Shown here: piece after piece, positions 1 to 9,096 of the stretch | Position numbering within the stretch: the first letter of the stretch is position 1 | How the letters are laid out: every line of letters begins with the position of its first letter | Assembly: GCA_947259405.1 (NCBI GenBank) | Contig: CAMYLY010000004.1 | Location: forward strand, 535,198 to 599,197 | Origin: an uncultured Gemmatimonadales bacterium | GTDB lineage: Bacteria > Gemmatimonadota > Gemmatimonadetes > Gemmatimonadales > GWC2-71-9 | DNA: 64,000 nt | Reading direction: 5' to 3' | Program-made: the position numbers and the translations under genes | The notes under the pieces: model-generated | Database searches by the model: none | Told to the model about the DNA's origin: nothing | What the model saw: only the letters and a program-made list of their open reading frames with translations

Positions 1-320
1 ATGCGTGACATCTCGCCTGGGCCGGCGCTCAACAGATACGCGGTAGATCCGTCAACCACGTGCACATCACGAAACTCGAGTGTGTCTGCCCCAGGTACCG
101 TCCTTGCGTGCCAGGTGGCTCCTCCATCGGTGGTGCGCGCATACGTACCGTCGTGACCACTAACCCACACCGTATCTTCGTTCACGACGCTCACCGCCTG
201 CAACAGTGCGGTCGTACCGCTGGACTGCTGTTCGATCGACGGGTCTCGTAGCATGGTAGGCTGACACGCGAGCGTCACCATGGCCCACACACCTGCGACG
301 TGTGTCCGTCTCCTGGTCAC
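1..320 (-). CDS. YCF48/BNR-repeat lipoprotein, C-terminus outside window
   Basis: This is the N-terminal part of an exported lipoprotein; the rest lies beyond position 1. From a GTG at 320 the product begins with basic residues, a short hydrophobic stretch and a lipobox ending VTLAC, so it is probably lipid-anchored. The mature part contains an Asp-box-like segment (TTDGGATWH) typical of YCF48/BNR beta-propellers, which are often called photosystem II assembly factor-like in heterotrophs. The GTG overlaps the TGA of the methyltransferase gene upstream (GTGA, 317-320), so it is the last visible gene of the mannosidase operon. The function is not known; propellers of this type bind proteins or glycans. 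Confidence 0.7.
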   Translation of the reverse strand, partial: MTRRRTHVAGVWAMVTLACQPTMLRDPSIEQQSSGTTALLQAVSVVNEDTVWVSGHDGTYARTTDGGATWHARTVPGADTLEFRDVHVVDGSTAYLLSAGPGEMSR

Positions 321-937
321 TCGGGCTTCCGAAGTACCCATGTGGTCATCGCTCGTTGATCCTGCACGATGGTCGTTTTGAGCGGATCCATGCGCTCCGC
401 GCCGATCCGCGCTTCGGCATGCTTCAGAAACGGTGCGTCCACCAAGAAGCGTTCGCTCCCGTCCGGGAGTCGGTAACGCCGCTCCTGGAGTCGGGTCATC
501 AGTGTCTCGACGCCGATGGTCGATGCGAGTCTCGCAAAGAAGATTCCACCAGGCTGCAGGGTCCGCCATGCCCCGTCGATCATAGCGCTGAAGTGCGTCT
601 CGTCGGTTGCGAAGTGAAGGACCGCCGAACAGATAACGAGCTCTGCCAGTGCCTCGGGCAGCGTGTGATGCTCGAGTCTCTCGATCCGAAAGTTCGTCGG
701 TGGCAAATGCGGGGCCACCTTGCCGGCAAGCTCACGCACGGCCTCGATGGCGGTGGCATCACTGTCGATCGCGAATACGGGATGACCCGCTCGCAACAGG
801 TAGTGGATGTTGCGGCCATAGCCACAGCCCGTGTCCACTACCGTCATCCCCGGAGTGATTCGGCGTTTGAGAAGCTGATCGAATAGATAGATATCGATGT
901 TACCACAATGCTCGCCGAGCTCGTAGAGGTTGGTCAC
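317..937 (-). CDS. Class I SAM-dependent methyltransferase (TehB/UbiE-like)
   Basis: The product is about 206 residues from a GTG at 937 that overlaps the TGA of the mannosidase gene (GTGA). An upstream in-frame ATG at 1048 would add a segment with no family character that lies inside the mannosidase gene, so the GTG is preferred. SAM-binding motif I is VVDTGCGYGRN, followed by an acidic residue after the second strand (AIDSD) and a later SAVLHFA / LQPGG segment, as in class I methyltransferases. The family methylates small molecules or tellurite; the substrate here cannot be read from the sequence. It is translationally coupled to both neighbours. Confidence 0.8.
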   Translation of the reverse strand: MTNLYELGEHCGNIDIYLFDQLLKRRITPGMTVVDTGCGYGRNIHYLLRAGHPVFAIDSDATAIEAVRELAGKVAPHLPPTNFRIERLEHHTLPEALAELVICSAVLHFATDETHFSAMIDGAWRTLQPGGIFFARLASTIGVETLMTRLQERRYRLPDGSERFLVDAPFLKHAEARIGAERMDPLKTTIVQDQRAMTTWVLRKPE

Positions 938-3681
938 GCGAACGCAATCTCCAGCGTGGCTATCTGATGCGGGCCGAGCCCATATTCCACCAGCGACGCC
1001 GAAGAAGGCACGGCGTCCAGACGAACCTCGAGCAACGAAGTCTCCCACGCACGAGCGATTGGCTGGTCCGTCGTGAGTGCGGCTGTTTGGTCGGTACCGG
1101 TGGTGTTGTACAGTCTGACAATTAACGTGTCGCGTTCGTCGTGTTTCTTGATCGCGCTCGTGGCGATTCCCGTTCCCGATACTTCCAGGAGGCCATGCCG
1201 CCGATCGCTGTCGGTGAGCGGAGACCCTTGAATGCTCACGGGGTGCACGCGGAACATCGCGCTCCGCTGTCGAACGTCTGATGATACGGAATCATCGGTA
1301 AAAGGAAGCAGGCCGAGTTCAAACCGATGAAGGCCAATGCACTGGGCGTCTGGTGTTGGGATCATGGGACCGGCTACCTTCATGCTTCTCGTCGAAAGAT
1401 CATCGCGGGAGAGCCAGCCGACGGCGCGGAGCAGTGTGACGGCGAACCCCGCCGAACCGTCGCCCGCGCGGATTGGTGTTACTTCATAGAGACCTCGGTT
1501 CAAGACGGCCAGCCCATTACCGTCTTCGAGCTCCACTGCCGAGAACTCCTGCTGCGGATATGTGCCGGTAGGGTGCTGTACCCAGTTGGGGTGCTGCGCG
1601 ATCTCGAGGGGCCGTTTGTTGACGTAGAAATGCCCGTCCGACAAGAGGTGTGTGGCTTCGCCCGCGATGAAGCGCGACCGAACGCGGTGGTCGGCAGCGC
1701 GATTGGCGATATCGATGCGCAGTTCCACCATGGGGCTCCCACGCGTGATCGAAATACGAATGCGTACGGGGCAGGCGACGGCTTGCTCAGCCCTCCGCTT
1801 ACGTGACAGTGCCAGGCCATGCGGAAGTGGCCAATCGAAGGTGGTCTCAAGGGTGGCGCGCAGGCCCGAATCACCAACGACCCGCACGGTCCCGTGCAGG
1901 CCATCGGTGGTGACGGTGTGCGTTTCTGCCGCCGGCGCATAGTCATACTCGTCACCGGCGTCTTCGGTGCTTTCGAGACGGTTGAGATTGGCGTATGCGG
2001 TCCCGGTACGACGGTCAAGAAGGTCCAGGCGTCCATCGGGGTGGAGGGTGACCCGCACGAGGTCGTTTTCCAGCGTACTGTCGCTTGTGGCGAGCGGTGG
2101 GGGCATCGGGAGTGCGCGATCAGCGTCGCGTTGCCGCAGGCGGAAGGACCGCGCACCCACCGGTGGAAGACTCGCTTCGAATTCGACACCGAGCCACAGA
2201 TCACGGGGCTCGTCGCCATTTCCCTGTACGTCGAAGCGTTCCGGAAACTCGAGGCGGTATCGCTCGAGCCACTCCAGCGTCTCGGGACCTTCCACCGCGC
2301 CGGGCACGTCGCGGTGCCAAAACCGCGCTACACGATGTGCCGCCGTGACGGCGAACGGAACGAGTTGTTCGCGATCATCGACCAGTACGAGCTCAGACGG
2401 CTCGAGGTCTGGGGGCACGACCAGCAGTCGTCGAACGACGTCCGTACGCCGTGTCGGGAGCGGGTTGAACACGGTGATGGACAAGGTCTGCGGATCGTGG
2501 TCGTCGCGAGACGGTGGCGAGGCTAGGAGTTCGCGTATCTGCTCACGTCCTCCGGCCAAGACGCCTTCGAAGCGCGTCACCATCTCGCGGTGCACAGGAT
2601 CGATCGAGCAACCGCAGATCGAGTCGTGTGGATGGTTCTGCAGCAGCAGTTTCCAGAGATGGTCACAGGCAGAAACGGGGTAGTCCGCTCCGCCAACGAA
2701 ATGCCTCCAACAGGCGAGAGGCTCCAGTACTCGCGATAGGAGTGTCTCGCAGCGCTCGTTGAATTGTTTCAGATACGTGCGCGTTGACCAGACGCCGGAG
2801 AGGATGAGCTGGTGCCTTCCACCGACGAGCTCCCCCTGATGGATCCGATCGGCCACCTGGGATTCGCGAATGGCCGTAACGAGTTCTTCGAGACTTCCAA
2901 CACGAATGGTGGTGTCCGGGAACGACTGTCTCAAGGCGTCGAGAATCGGACCAAGATCGCGCTGGGGAGGAAGATGGTCGCATCCGTTTGCGATCTGGAC
3001 GATCGACCCGTTCGCGAGCGGTCGCATCCGGATAAAGAGCTGTTGGACTTGCGAGACCGCTCGTGCGACATCCACCGGTGTGTCGAGCCAAGCGTCTGTG
3101 TCTGTTTGCAGTCCGAGAGCACCAGCCGCGCAATACCCCTGGCATTGGTTGAGCGCGAGCACCTCGCTTCCATCGGGAGCGCGCCACCTGAACTCCCAGC
3201 CAGTCTCCTCGATCTCATCGCCCATGCCCCGTGTGAACACCGCACTCTCGAGTCCCGCTAGCTGGAGGATCTGGGGCATTTGCGCGACATGACCGAAGGC
3301 GTCAGGCAGATATCCCACGGCCATGGGAGGGCCCACGCGCTGGGCAACCTGTCGGCCCTTCAGGAGGTTCCGGGCGTGGCTCTCACCACTGACCAAGAAC
3401 TCGTCGGCCAGTACATACCAGGGGCCGATAGCAATGCGGCCGGCCTCGACGTGCTGGCGAAGGTGGGCTTCACGTTCGGGGCGCAGTTCCAGGTAGTCGT
3501 CGACGAGGATTGACTGCCCGTCGAGGAGGAAGAAGGACATCGCGGTATCGGTCTCGACCAGGTCCAACACCCGGTCGATCGCTCGCACCAGCATGAGTTG
3601 AAACTCATGGCGGGTGCGGTACCATTCACGATCCCAATGTGTGTGGGGAACGATGATGGCAAGGGTCGGGAATGCGGTCAC
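934..3681 (-). CDS. Alpha-mannosidase, glycoside hydrolase family 38
   Basis: This 915-residue enzyme hydrolyses alpha-mannosides by a retaining, zinc-dependent mechanism. The GH38 signature PHTHWDREW is at residues 12-20, where H15 and D17 are the expected zinc ligands. GYLPDAFGH is at 123-131, with D127 as the expected nucleophile and third ligand. Length and N-terminal architecture resemble bacterial GH38 enzymes such as the mannosylglycerate hydrolase MngB. No signal peptide is visible, so it is probably cytoplasmic. The start is GTG at 3681, 64 bases from the divergent DUF1080 gene. It heads an operon with the methyltransferase and the propeller lipoprotein. Substrate could be alpha-mannan oligosaccharide or mannosylglycerate; the sequence does not decide. 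Confidence 0.93.
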   Translation of the reverse strand: MTAFPTLAIIVPHTHWDREWYRTRHEFQLMLVRAIDRVLDLVETDTAMSFFLLDGQSILVDDYLELRPEREAHLRQHVEAGRIAIGPWYVLADEFLVSGESHARNLLKGRQVAQRVGPPMAVGYLPDAFGHVAQMPQILQLAGLESAVFTRGMGDEIEETGWEFRWRAPDGSEVLALNQCQGYCAAGALGLQTDTDAWLDTPVDVARAVSQVQQLFIRMRPLANGSIVQIANGCDHLPPQRDLGPILDALRQSFPDTTIRVGSLEELVTAIRESQVADRIHQGELVGGRHQLILSGVWSTRTYLKQFNERCETLLSRVLEPLACWRHFVGGADYPVSACDHLWKLLLQNHPHDSICGCSIDPVHREMVTRFEGVLAGGREQIRELLASPPSRDDHDPQTLSITVFNPLPTRRTDVVRRLLVVPPDLEPSELVLVDDREQLVPFAVTAAHRVARFWHRDVPGAVEGPETLEWLERYRLEFPERFDVQGNGDEPRDLWLGVEFEASLPPVGARSFRLRQRDADRALPMPPPLATSDSTLENDLVRVTLHPDGRLDLLDRRTGTAYANLNRLESTEDAGDEYDYAPAAETHTVTTDGLHGTVRVVGDSGLRATLETTFDWPLPHGLALSRKRRAEQAVACPVRIRISITRGSPMVELRIDIANRAADHRVRSRFIAGEATHLLSDGHFYVNKRPLEIAQHPNWVQHPTGTYPQQEFSAVELEDGNGLAVLNRGLYEVTPIRAGDGSAGFAVTLLRAVGWLSRDDLSTRSMKVAGPMIPTPDAQCIGLHRFELGLLPFTDDSVSSDVRQRSAMFRVHPVSIQGSPLTDSDRRHGLLEVSGTGIATSAIKKHDERDTLIVRLYNTTGTDQTAALTTDQPIARAWETSLLEVRLDAVPSSASLVEYGLGPHQIATLEIAFA

Positions 3682-3745
3682 GTGCGCTTTCGGAACTGGG
3701 ACGTCAAGCGTATTCTACTGGAGCGACATACTCTGCGAGATCAAT

Positions 3746-4423
3746 ATGAGCATCCGACTGTACCACCGCATCCTTCGTACGGTGCCTACGCTGTTGTCGA
3801 TTCCTTTCATGGCCTGTGCCCAAACCGAGTGGCAGGTACTGTTCGATGGCCAAACCCTCAACGGCTGGCGCGCGTTCCGGGATACGGTTCCTCCGGCAGG
3901 GTGGCAGGTCATTGATGGGGCGATCACCCGAGTTGGGGGTGGAGGGGATTTGGTGACCGTCGATCAATACGGCGATTTCGAGTTCCAACTCGAGTGGAAC
4001 GTGTCTGAAGGGGGTAATAGCGGCATCATGTACCGTGTGGATCCGGCCGCGGAGCGAACGTTCGAAAGCGGGCCGGAGATGCAGATTCTGGATGACGCGC
4101 AGCATGTTGACGGCGGTTCTCGGCTCACATCTGCTGGGGCTAACTACGGACTCCACGCGGCCCCTGAGGGGCACGTGAAACCAGCTGGCGAGTGGAATGA
4201 GGTCCGAATCCTTGCGAATGGCGCGCACGTCGAGTACTGGCTCAACGGTGCGAAAGTGGTCGAGTACGAACTCTGGTCCCCGGAGTGGGAGGAGTTGGTG
4301 GCGAATTCGAAGTTCGTCGAGTGGCCGGGGTATGGACGGGCCGAGCGAGGGCACATCGTGCTACAGGATCACGGCGATTGGGTGGCCTACCGCAATATCA
4401 AAGTGCGAGAACTCACCCCCTAA
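3746..4423 (+). CDS. DUF1080 (3-keto-disaccharide hydrolase family) exported protein
   Basis: The 225-residue product is exported. An N-terminal hydrophobic segment ends in FMACAQTEW, giving either a lipoprotein cysteine or a signal peptidase I site. The mature protein starts WQVLFDGQTLNGW, the hallmark of DUF1080 (PF06439), a laminin-G-like jelly roll. It also carries the family segments GNSGIMYR, FESGPEMQILDD and GEWNEVRI. Characterised members cleave 3-keto-glycosides made by FAD- or NAD-dependent 3-oxidation of sugars. GMC and Gfo/Idh/MocA oxidoreductases lie a few kb away, which supports that role by inference. ATG 3746 was chosen because the longer frame has no signal peptide. It overlaps the convergent metallopeptidase gene by 4 bases (4420-4423). 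Confidence 0.9.
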   Translation: MSIRLYHRILRTVPTLLSIPFMACAQTEWQVLFDGQTLNGWRAFRDTVPPAGWQVIDGAITRVGGGGDLVTVDQYGDFEFQLEWNVSEGGNSGIMYRVDPAAERTFESGPEMQILDDAQHVDGGSRLTSAGANYGLHAAPEGHVKPAGEWNEVRILANGAHVEYWLNGAKVVEYELWSPEWEELVANSKFVEWPGYGRAERGHIVLQDHGDWVAYRNIKVRELTP

Positions 4424-5262
4424 AAGGTATCGCAGACGTCAACCTGCCCGGATCGAAGGCCGCGCCGGAACCAACTGATCCGCTGCTCGGAGCTGCCGTG
4501 CGTGAAGGCGTCTGGGTTCACGGAGCGGCCACTCATTCGCTGAATCCGGTCGTCGCCCACCGACCCGGCTGCTCGCAGCCCCTCGTCCACGTCCCCCGGG
4601 TCCAGCAGATTGCGTTGGGCAGCCGTGTTCGCCCACACCCCAGCGTAGCAGTCCGCCTGGAGCTCCATCGCGACGGAGAGTTGATTGGCCAGATCCGGCC
4701 GCGAGCGTTGGGCGCTCCGGACTTGCCCGTCGGTGCCAGCCAGGCGTTGCACGTGATGGCCAATCTCGTGCGCGAGGACGTACGCCTGGGCGAAATCGCC
4801 GGGCGCTCCAAACCTGGTGCGAAGCTCCTCGTAGAATCCAAGGTCGACGTAGATCTTGTGATCACCCGGGCAATAGAACGGTCCTGACGCGGAGCGTGCG
4901 AATCCACATGCCGACTGTACGGCGTCGCGGAAGAGCACCAGCGTCGCGTCCTGGTACGTTGCGCCCTGGGTTGCGAATAGTTGGGTCCACATTGTCTGCG
5001 CATCGTCGAGTACGAACGACACGAAGTCGACGAGCTCCTCCTCCGAGGCGCTCGACTGGACCGGCTGTGACGACAGCATTGGTCCGCTGCCGCTCCCACC
5101 ACCGAGAAGCGAGAAGAAGTCCTGCTTGAAGACAAAGCTCAGGATTAGAAGGAGGAGGATACCGCCAAGTCCCAGGCCACCTGCCGGCCCTCGAATTCGT
5201 GATCGCCGCAGACCACGGCGATCCTCAATGTTCCGACTGCGGGGTCCGCGTTTCCAACGCAT
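4420..5262 (-). CDS. ypfJ: Neutral zinc metallopeptidase, YpfJ family
   Basis: The 280-residue protein belongs to the PF04228 putative neutral zinc metallopeptidases. It starts with a basic region, then one transmembrane segment at about residues 28-45, so it is anchored in the inner membrane with its catalytic domain outside. The zinc motif HEIGHH is at 165-170 and the family segment GPFYCPGD precedes it. The start is ATG 5262, giving the usual MRWKRG-type N-terminus; a longer frame to 5328 lacks family similarity. Its stop overlaps that of the convergent DUF1080 gene. The physiological substrate is unknown in the family. Confidence 0.92.
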   Translation of the reverse strand: MRWKRGPRSRNIEDRRGLRRSRIRGPAGGLGLGGILLLLILSFVFKQDFFSLLGGGSGSGPMLSSQPVQSSASEEELVDFVSFVLDDAQTMWTQLFATQGATYQDATLVLFRDAVQSACGFARSASGPFYCPGDHKIYVDLGFYEELRTRFGAPGDFAQAYVLAHEIGHHVQRLAGTDGQVRSAQRSRPDLANQLSVAMELQADCYAGVWANTAAQRNLLDPGDVDEGLRAAGSVGDDRIQRMSGRSVNPDAFTHGSSEQRISWFRRGLRSGQVDVCDTF

Positions 5263-5424
5263 GGCAGCTTCCCGGTGTTCGGAGGACGGTAATGTAGCAG
5301 AGACGCGTTCACCTGGGTACACGATCATGTGGGGGCTACTTGAGGGTCGGCCTGCAGTGGGGTCTGCCTGGCGCCGCTACCTACCAGGGCGTACTTTCGG
5401 CCTCATCCCAAAGCCCCAACCACA

Positions 5425-6693
5425 ATGACAGATCAACACATTCGACCTACAGCCGTGCGGACTCGCCTCTCCGCCATGATGTTCCTGCAGTACTTCATCT
5501 GGGGAGCGTGGTCGGTGACGATGTCCACGTATCTCGGCCAGACACTGCGCTTTGAGGGCGGTCAAATTGGCCTAGCCTACGGTACGACGGCAATCGCCGC
5601 CATGATCTCCCCATTCTTCGTCGGGATGGTGGCCGATCGTTTTTTTGCCACTGAGAAGATCCTCGCGTTGCTCCACTTGGCTGGTGGTGCGGTGATGTAC
5701 TACGTATCCACCATTCAGGATTTCCAGCTGTTCTATCCCGTATTGATTGGCTACGCGTTGCTGTACATGCCAACGCTGGCCCTCACGAATTCCATTTCGT
5801 TTCACAACGTGGCTGACCCAGCCAAGGACTTTCCGAGCATCCGGGTGCTAGGCACGATCGGGTGGATTGCAGCGGGCCTTCTGGTCGGCGGCGTGCTCCG
5901 GGTCGAACCGACGCCGATACCGATGCGGATTGCCGCAGCTGCATCGGTTCTCCTCGCGGTGTACTGCCTGACGCTGCCGCACACGCCGCCCAAGGCGGCT
6001 GGCACAACTGTCAGTGCGCGCGACATTCTCGGGCTCGATGCTCTCGCACTCATGAAGGATCGGTCGTTTACCGTCTTCATCATCGGATCGTTCCTACTCG
6101 TGATTCCATTGCAGTTCTATTACGGGTTCACCAACCTATTCCTGAACGAACTCGAGATGTCGGCGCCGGCCGCAAAGATGACAATGGGCCAGATGTCCGA
6201 GATCTTCTTCATGATTGCGCTGCCGTGGTTCCTGATCCGTTGGGGCGTCAAGCGCATTCTGATGATTGGGATGATCGCGTGGTCATTGCGGTACATCCTC
6301 TTTGCCTACGGAAATGCTGGGAGTGACATCTGGATGTTGTACGCCGGCATTCTGTTGCACGGCGTGTGCTACGATTTCTTCTTCGTCACCGGTCAGATCT
6401 ACGTTGACCAGCAGGCAGGCGAGCGTATTCGAGCGGCTGCCCAAGGATTCATTGCGTTCGTTACGCTCGGTGTCGGCTGGTTCATTGGCTCATGGGCTGC
6501 TGGTCAAGTTGTTCAAGCCTATGAGGTCGTGAGTCCCTTAGGGGAGATTCGCCACGAGTGGAAGATGATTTGGATCGTTCCGGCCGTTGGTGCGGCGTTG
6601 GTACTCTTGTTGTTCGCGGTGCTGTTCAAACCGCCGCCGCGTGAGCCTGAGGCCGAGACGGTTCCTGTCGCCGAGCCCGCCGAGATCTTGTAG
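5425..6693 (+). CDS. MFS nucleoside/sugar:H+ symporter (NupG-like)
   Basis: The 422-residue protein has about 12 hydrophobic segments and the sequence style of the nucleoside:H+ symporter family (PF03825), including [18 protein letters not shown] near the N-terminus, GMVADRFF after helix 2 and SFHNV in the loop before helix 5. The family imports nucleosides. Homologues in heterotrophs that degrade glycans often sit beside Gfo/Idh/MocA oxidoreductases and may import other sugars. The downstream Gfo/Idh gene begins 24 bases after its stop on the same strand, so the two are probably co-transcribed. The real substrate is an inference; a 3-keto-sugar or glycoside is plausible from context. Confidence 0.88.
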   Translation: MTDQHIRPTAVRTRLSAMMFLQYFIWGAWSVTMSTYLGQTLRFEGGQIGLAYGTTAIAAMISPFFVGMVADRFFATEKILALLHLAGGAVMYYVSTIQDFQLFYPVLIGYALLYMPTLALTNSISFHNVADPAKDFPSIRVLGTIGWIAAGLLVGGVLRVEPTPIPMRIAAAASVLLAVYCLTLPHTPPKAAGTTVSARDILGLDALALMKDRSFTVFIIGSFLLVIPLQFYYGFTNLFLNELEMSAPAAKMTMGQMSEIFFMIALPWFLIRWGVKRILMIGMIAWSLRYILFAYGNAGSDIWMLYAGILLHGVCYDFFFVTGQIYVDQQAGERIRAAAQGFIAFVTLGVGWFIGSWAAGQVVQAYEVVSPLGEIRHEWKMIWIVPAVGAALVLLLFAVLFKPPPREPEAETVPVAEPAEIL

Positions 6694-6717
6694 AGAGAGC
6701 AGAGTAAGGAGAGAGTC

Positions 6718-8052
6718 ATGTCAGAGGTAACACGGCGCGACTTTGTGGGCGGCGTCAGTGGCGCAATGGCCGGGATCTCCATCGTGCCGAGGCGAGTGCT
6801 GGGGCGGGGGTACCGCGCGCCCAGTGACACGCTGAACGTGGCATGCATCGGTGTCGGGGGGATGGGGCGCAACGATGTGCGGGGAATGAGTAGTGAGAAC
6901 ATTGCCGCGTTGTGCGACGTGGATCTGAAGGCGGCACGGTCATCGTTCGGAGCCGTCCCGCAGGCGAGACGATACCGCGACTTCCGTGCGATGCTGGAGG
7001 CCGAAGGCGACAGCATCGATGCGGTGACGGTGTCGACGCCCGACCACTGTCATGCGGCCGCCTCGATCATGGCCATGCGCATGGGGAAGCACACTTACTG
7101 TCAGAAGCCACTCGCTCGCACCATTGGCGAGGTCCGAGCGATGATGCGGGTAGCATCAGAATCCGATGTGGCAACGCAGATGGGGAATCAAGGTCACGCC
7201 GGCGACGGGACCCGTCGGATCCGCGAGTGGGTGGAGGCAGGAGCGATCGGCTCGGTACGTGAGATCCACTACTGGACGAATCGACCGATCTGGCCCCAGG
7301 CGATCGAGCGGCCGACCGAGGCGCACAATGTGCCCCCGACATTCGACTGGGATCTTTGGCTTGGTCCGGCGCCCGAGCGACCCTATCATCCTGCCTATGC
7401 GCCGTTCCGTTGGCGAGGATGGTGGGACTACGGGACGGGGGCGTTGGGCGACATCGCCGCACATTCCATGGACGCCGCCTTTTGGACACTCGGCTTGGGC
7501 TATCCCGAAAGAGTAGAGGCGGAGTCAACCACGCTCTTCGACGAGACTGCGCCCAGCGTGTCGCGGATCGAGTACGAGTTCCCCGGTACGGGAACCCGCG
7601 GACCGATTCGGGTCGTGTGGCGGGATGGCAGCTTCGGACCGTCACGGCCCCCGGAGGTGGACGATGAAACTCCGTGGCCGCTCAGCAATGTCGGTGGCCA
7701 GTTGTGGATAGGCAGCGAGGGCAAACTGCTCGCGGACACGTACGGCAACAACCCTCGTTTGCTCGATACCGAGCGCGACCGAGAAATCAAAGCCAGTCCT
7801 CCCGCCGAGAAATACCCACGTGTGGAGAGTGTCTATGTCGAGTTCATCGAGGCCGCCAAAGCGGGCACGACCGGTGGATCAGATTTCGCGGGGCATGCGG
7901 GACCGCTTACAGAAATGCTCCTGCTGGGGAATCTCTCCGTGCGCTCAGGCCGAGTTCTCGAGTTGAATCCGTCGAATGGTGAGATTCTCAACGCCAACAT
8001 CCCTGGGGAAATGATCAGCCCGACCTATCGTGCCGGATGGAGTTATCAGTGA
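6718..8052 (+). CDS. Gfo/Idh/MocA family oxidoreductase with Tat-like signal
   Basis: The 444-residue NAD(P)-dependent sugar oxidoreductase begins with a Tat-like leader (TRRDFVGG at about residues 5-12), so it is likely exported folded with its cofactor. After the leader come a Rossmann motif (IGVGGMG) and a QKPLA segment, which replaces the EKP of cytoplasmic members. A C-terminal substrate domain includes WWDYGTGALGDIAAH, typical of the secreted subfamily. A strong AGGAGA-like ribosome site (AAGGAGAGAG) precedes ATG 6718. It follows the symporter gene on the same strand. Secreted members oxidise sugar C3 or act as glycosidases through transient 3-oxidation; which applies here is not visible. 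Confidence 0.9.
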   Translation: MSEVTRRDFVGGVSGAMAGISIVPRRVLGRGYRAPSDTLNVACIGVGGMGRNDVRGMSSENIAALCDVDLKAARSSFGAVPQARRYRDFRAMLEAEGDSIDAVTVSTPDHCHAAASIMAMRMGKHTYCQKPLARTIGEVRAMMRVASESDVATQMGNQGHAGDGTRRIREWVEAGAIGSVREIHYWTNRPIWPQAIERPTEAHNVPPTFDWDLWLGPAPERPYHPAYAPFRWRGWWDYGTGALGDIAAHSMDAAFWTLGLGYPERVEAESTTLFDETAPSVSRIEYEFPGTGTRGPIRVVWRDGSFGPSRPPEVDDETPWPLSNVGGQLWIGSEGKLLADTYGNNPRLLDTERDREIKASPPAEKYPRVESVYVEFIEAAKAGTTGGSDFAGHAGPLTEMLLLGNLSVRSGRVLELNPSNGEILNANIPGEMISPTYRAGWSYQ

Positions 8053-8057
8053 GCGGT

Positions 8058-8125
8058 GACCGGTGAGCAGTGGACAGTGATGAATCGGGAATCTCTCTCT
8101 ACCACCCGCTCACTGCTCACCGGTC
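8058..8125. terminator. 15-bp perfect inverted repeat between convergent genes (GGTGAGC type)
   Basis: Bases 8058-8072 and 8111-8125 are perfect reverse complements (GACCGGTGAGCAGTG), separated by 38 bases. The structure sits between the stop of the + oxidoreductase gene and the end of the - hydrolase gene, and its right arm covers the last hydrolase codons. It could act as a bidirectional terminator or mRNA-end stabiliser. The GGTGAGC units resemble the hairpin at 30796-30837. Confidence 0.6.
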
Positions 8126-9075
8126 CGTGTCAGAAAGTCCCGCACAGCAATGAGAGTCTCGACCGGTTGCTCGACAAATGGGAAGTGGCCTGATTGCTCC
8201 ACAATCACGAGCTGGGAATTCGGCAGCGTGCTGTCCAGCGTCGCGCCAGTCATGGTCGCACCGGGTTCGGCGTCACCAAACAGGATCAAGGTGGGAACCG
8301 TGACTCCAGCGAGATCCTCGGTAAGATCGAAGCTCATCAGGTCGACCATCATAAGGCCAAACTGCCGACTCCGGTCGCCGTAGTCCGCCGGTACGTAGAA
8401 CTCTAGGTGGCTGGCCTTGCCCCGGTCGTGAAACTGCACACGGAACGATGCCCGGAGCATGCCAGCGACCGCCACGGGCTCCATCCTTCGAAAAGCGTCG
8501 GTCTCACGAATGGCTTGCATCTCCCGACGATCGTCGTCCGTAATCAACAGCGATACGGCGGCTTCTTCTTCGCGCCATTGAGTGGCGCTGGGACTTATGG
8601 GGCTCAGTAATGTGAGAGATCGTAGGTGTTGGCCAAAGCGGATCGCATAGTTCATTGCCAAGAGGCCACCCCACGAATGCGCGACAAGATGGATCCGTTG
8701 GAGTGAAAGCTCCTGCCTCAGTGCTTCGAGGTCATCTACGAACGTGGCGAGGCGGACACTCGCGCTGTCCACTACACCGGCGGACCGACCGCTCAGCCGT
8801 TGATCGTAGAAGATGAGTTCATAATGGTTGGTCAGTGGTTCCAAGGAAGGAAGGAGGTATCCGTGCTCAAGGACCGGACCCCCGTGCACGACCACGACCG
8901 GCTCCCCGCTGCCAATGCGCTTCACAAACAGCTCGGTACTGTTGATCGTGAGGAGTTGCCCGTCGTCGGCTTGGTTGCCTGCGGGATTGCATGCGATCGA
9001 TATAACCGCCGGTAATAGAACGAGCTGGCACAAGTGGGCCACGAATCCTCTTGTGCTGCGGCTCACGCTGCGCAT
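8110..9075 (-). CDS. Alpha/beta hydrolase lipoprotein, prolyl aminopeptidase-like
   Basis: The 321-residue protein has a signal sequence ending VISIAC, so it is a predicted lipoprotein. The alpha/beta-hydrolase core follows: oxyanion segment VVHGGPV, a YDQR motif where proline iminopeptidases have DQRG, and the nucleophile elbow HSWGG. The C-terminal part has LFGDAEPG and SGHFPF, supplying the probable acid and histidine. The family includes proline iminopeptidases and many esterases and lactonases; the substrate is not known. It lies 21 bases downstream of the gamma-glutamyltransferase gene, so the pair may process peptides together. The CDS ends inside an inverted repeat. Confidence 0.85.
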   Translation of the reverse strand: MRSVSRSTRGFVAHLCQLVLLPAVISIACNPAGNQADDGQLLTINSTELFVKRIGSGEPVVVVHGGPVLEHGYLLPSLEPLTNHYELIFYDQRLSGRSAGVVDSASVRLATFVDDLEALRQELSLQRIHLVAHSWGGLLAMNYAIRFGQHLRSLTLLSPISPSATQWREEEAAVSLLITDDDRREMQAIRETDAFRRMEPVAVAGMLRASFRVQFHDRGKASHLEFYVPADYGDRSRQFGLMMVDLMSFDLTEDLAGVTVPTLILFGDAEPGATMTGATLDSTLPNSQLVIVEQSGHFPFVEQPVETLIAVRDFLTRTGEQ

Positions 9076-9096
9076 GCGGTTGTCGTCGTCGACCGC

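Noticed and set aside
302-886. 194-codon plus-strand ORF at the left edge
   Set aside because: It is antisense to the methyltransferase gene, which has a convincing SAM motif and coupled start and stop codons.
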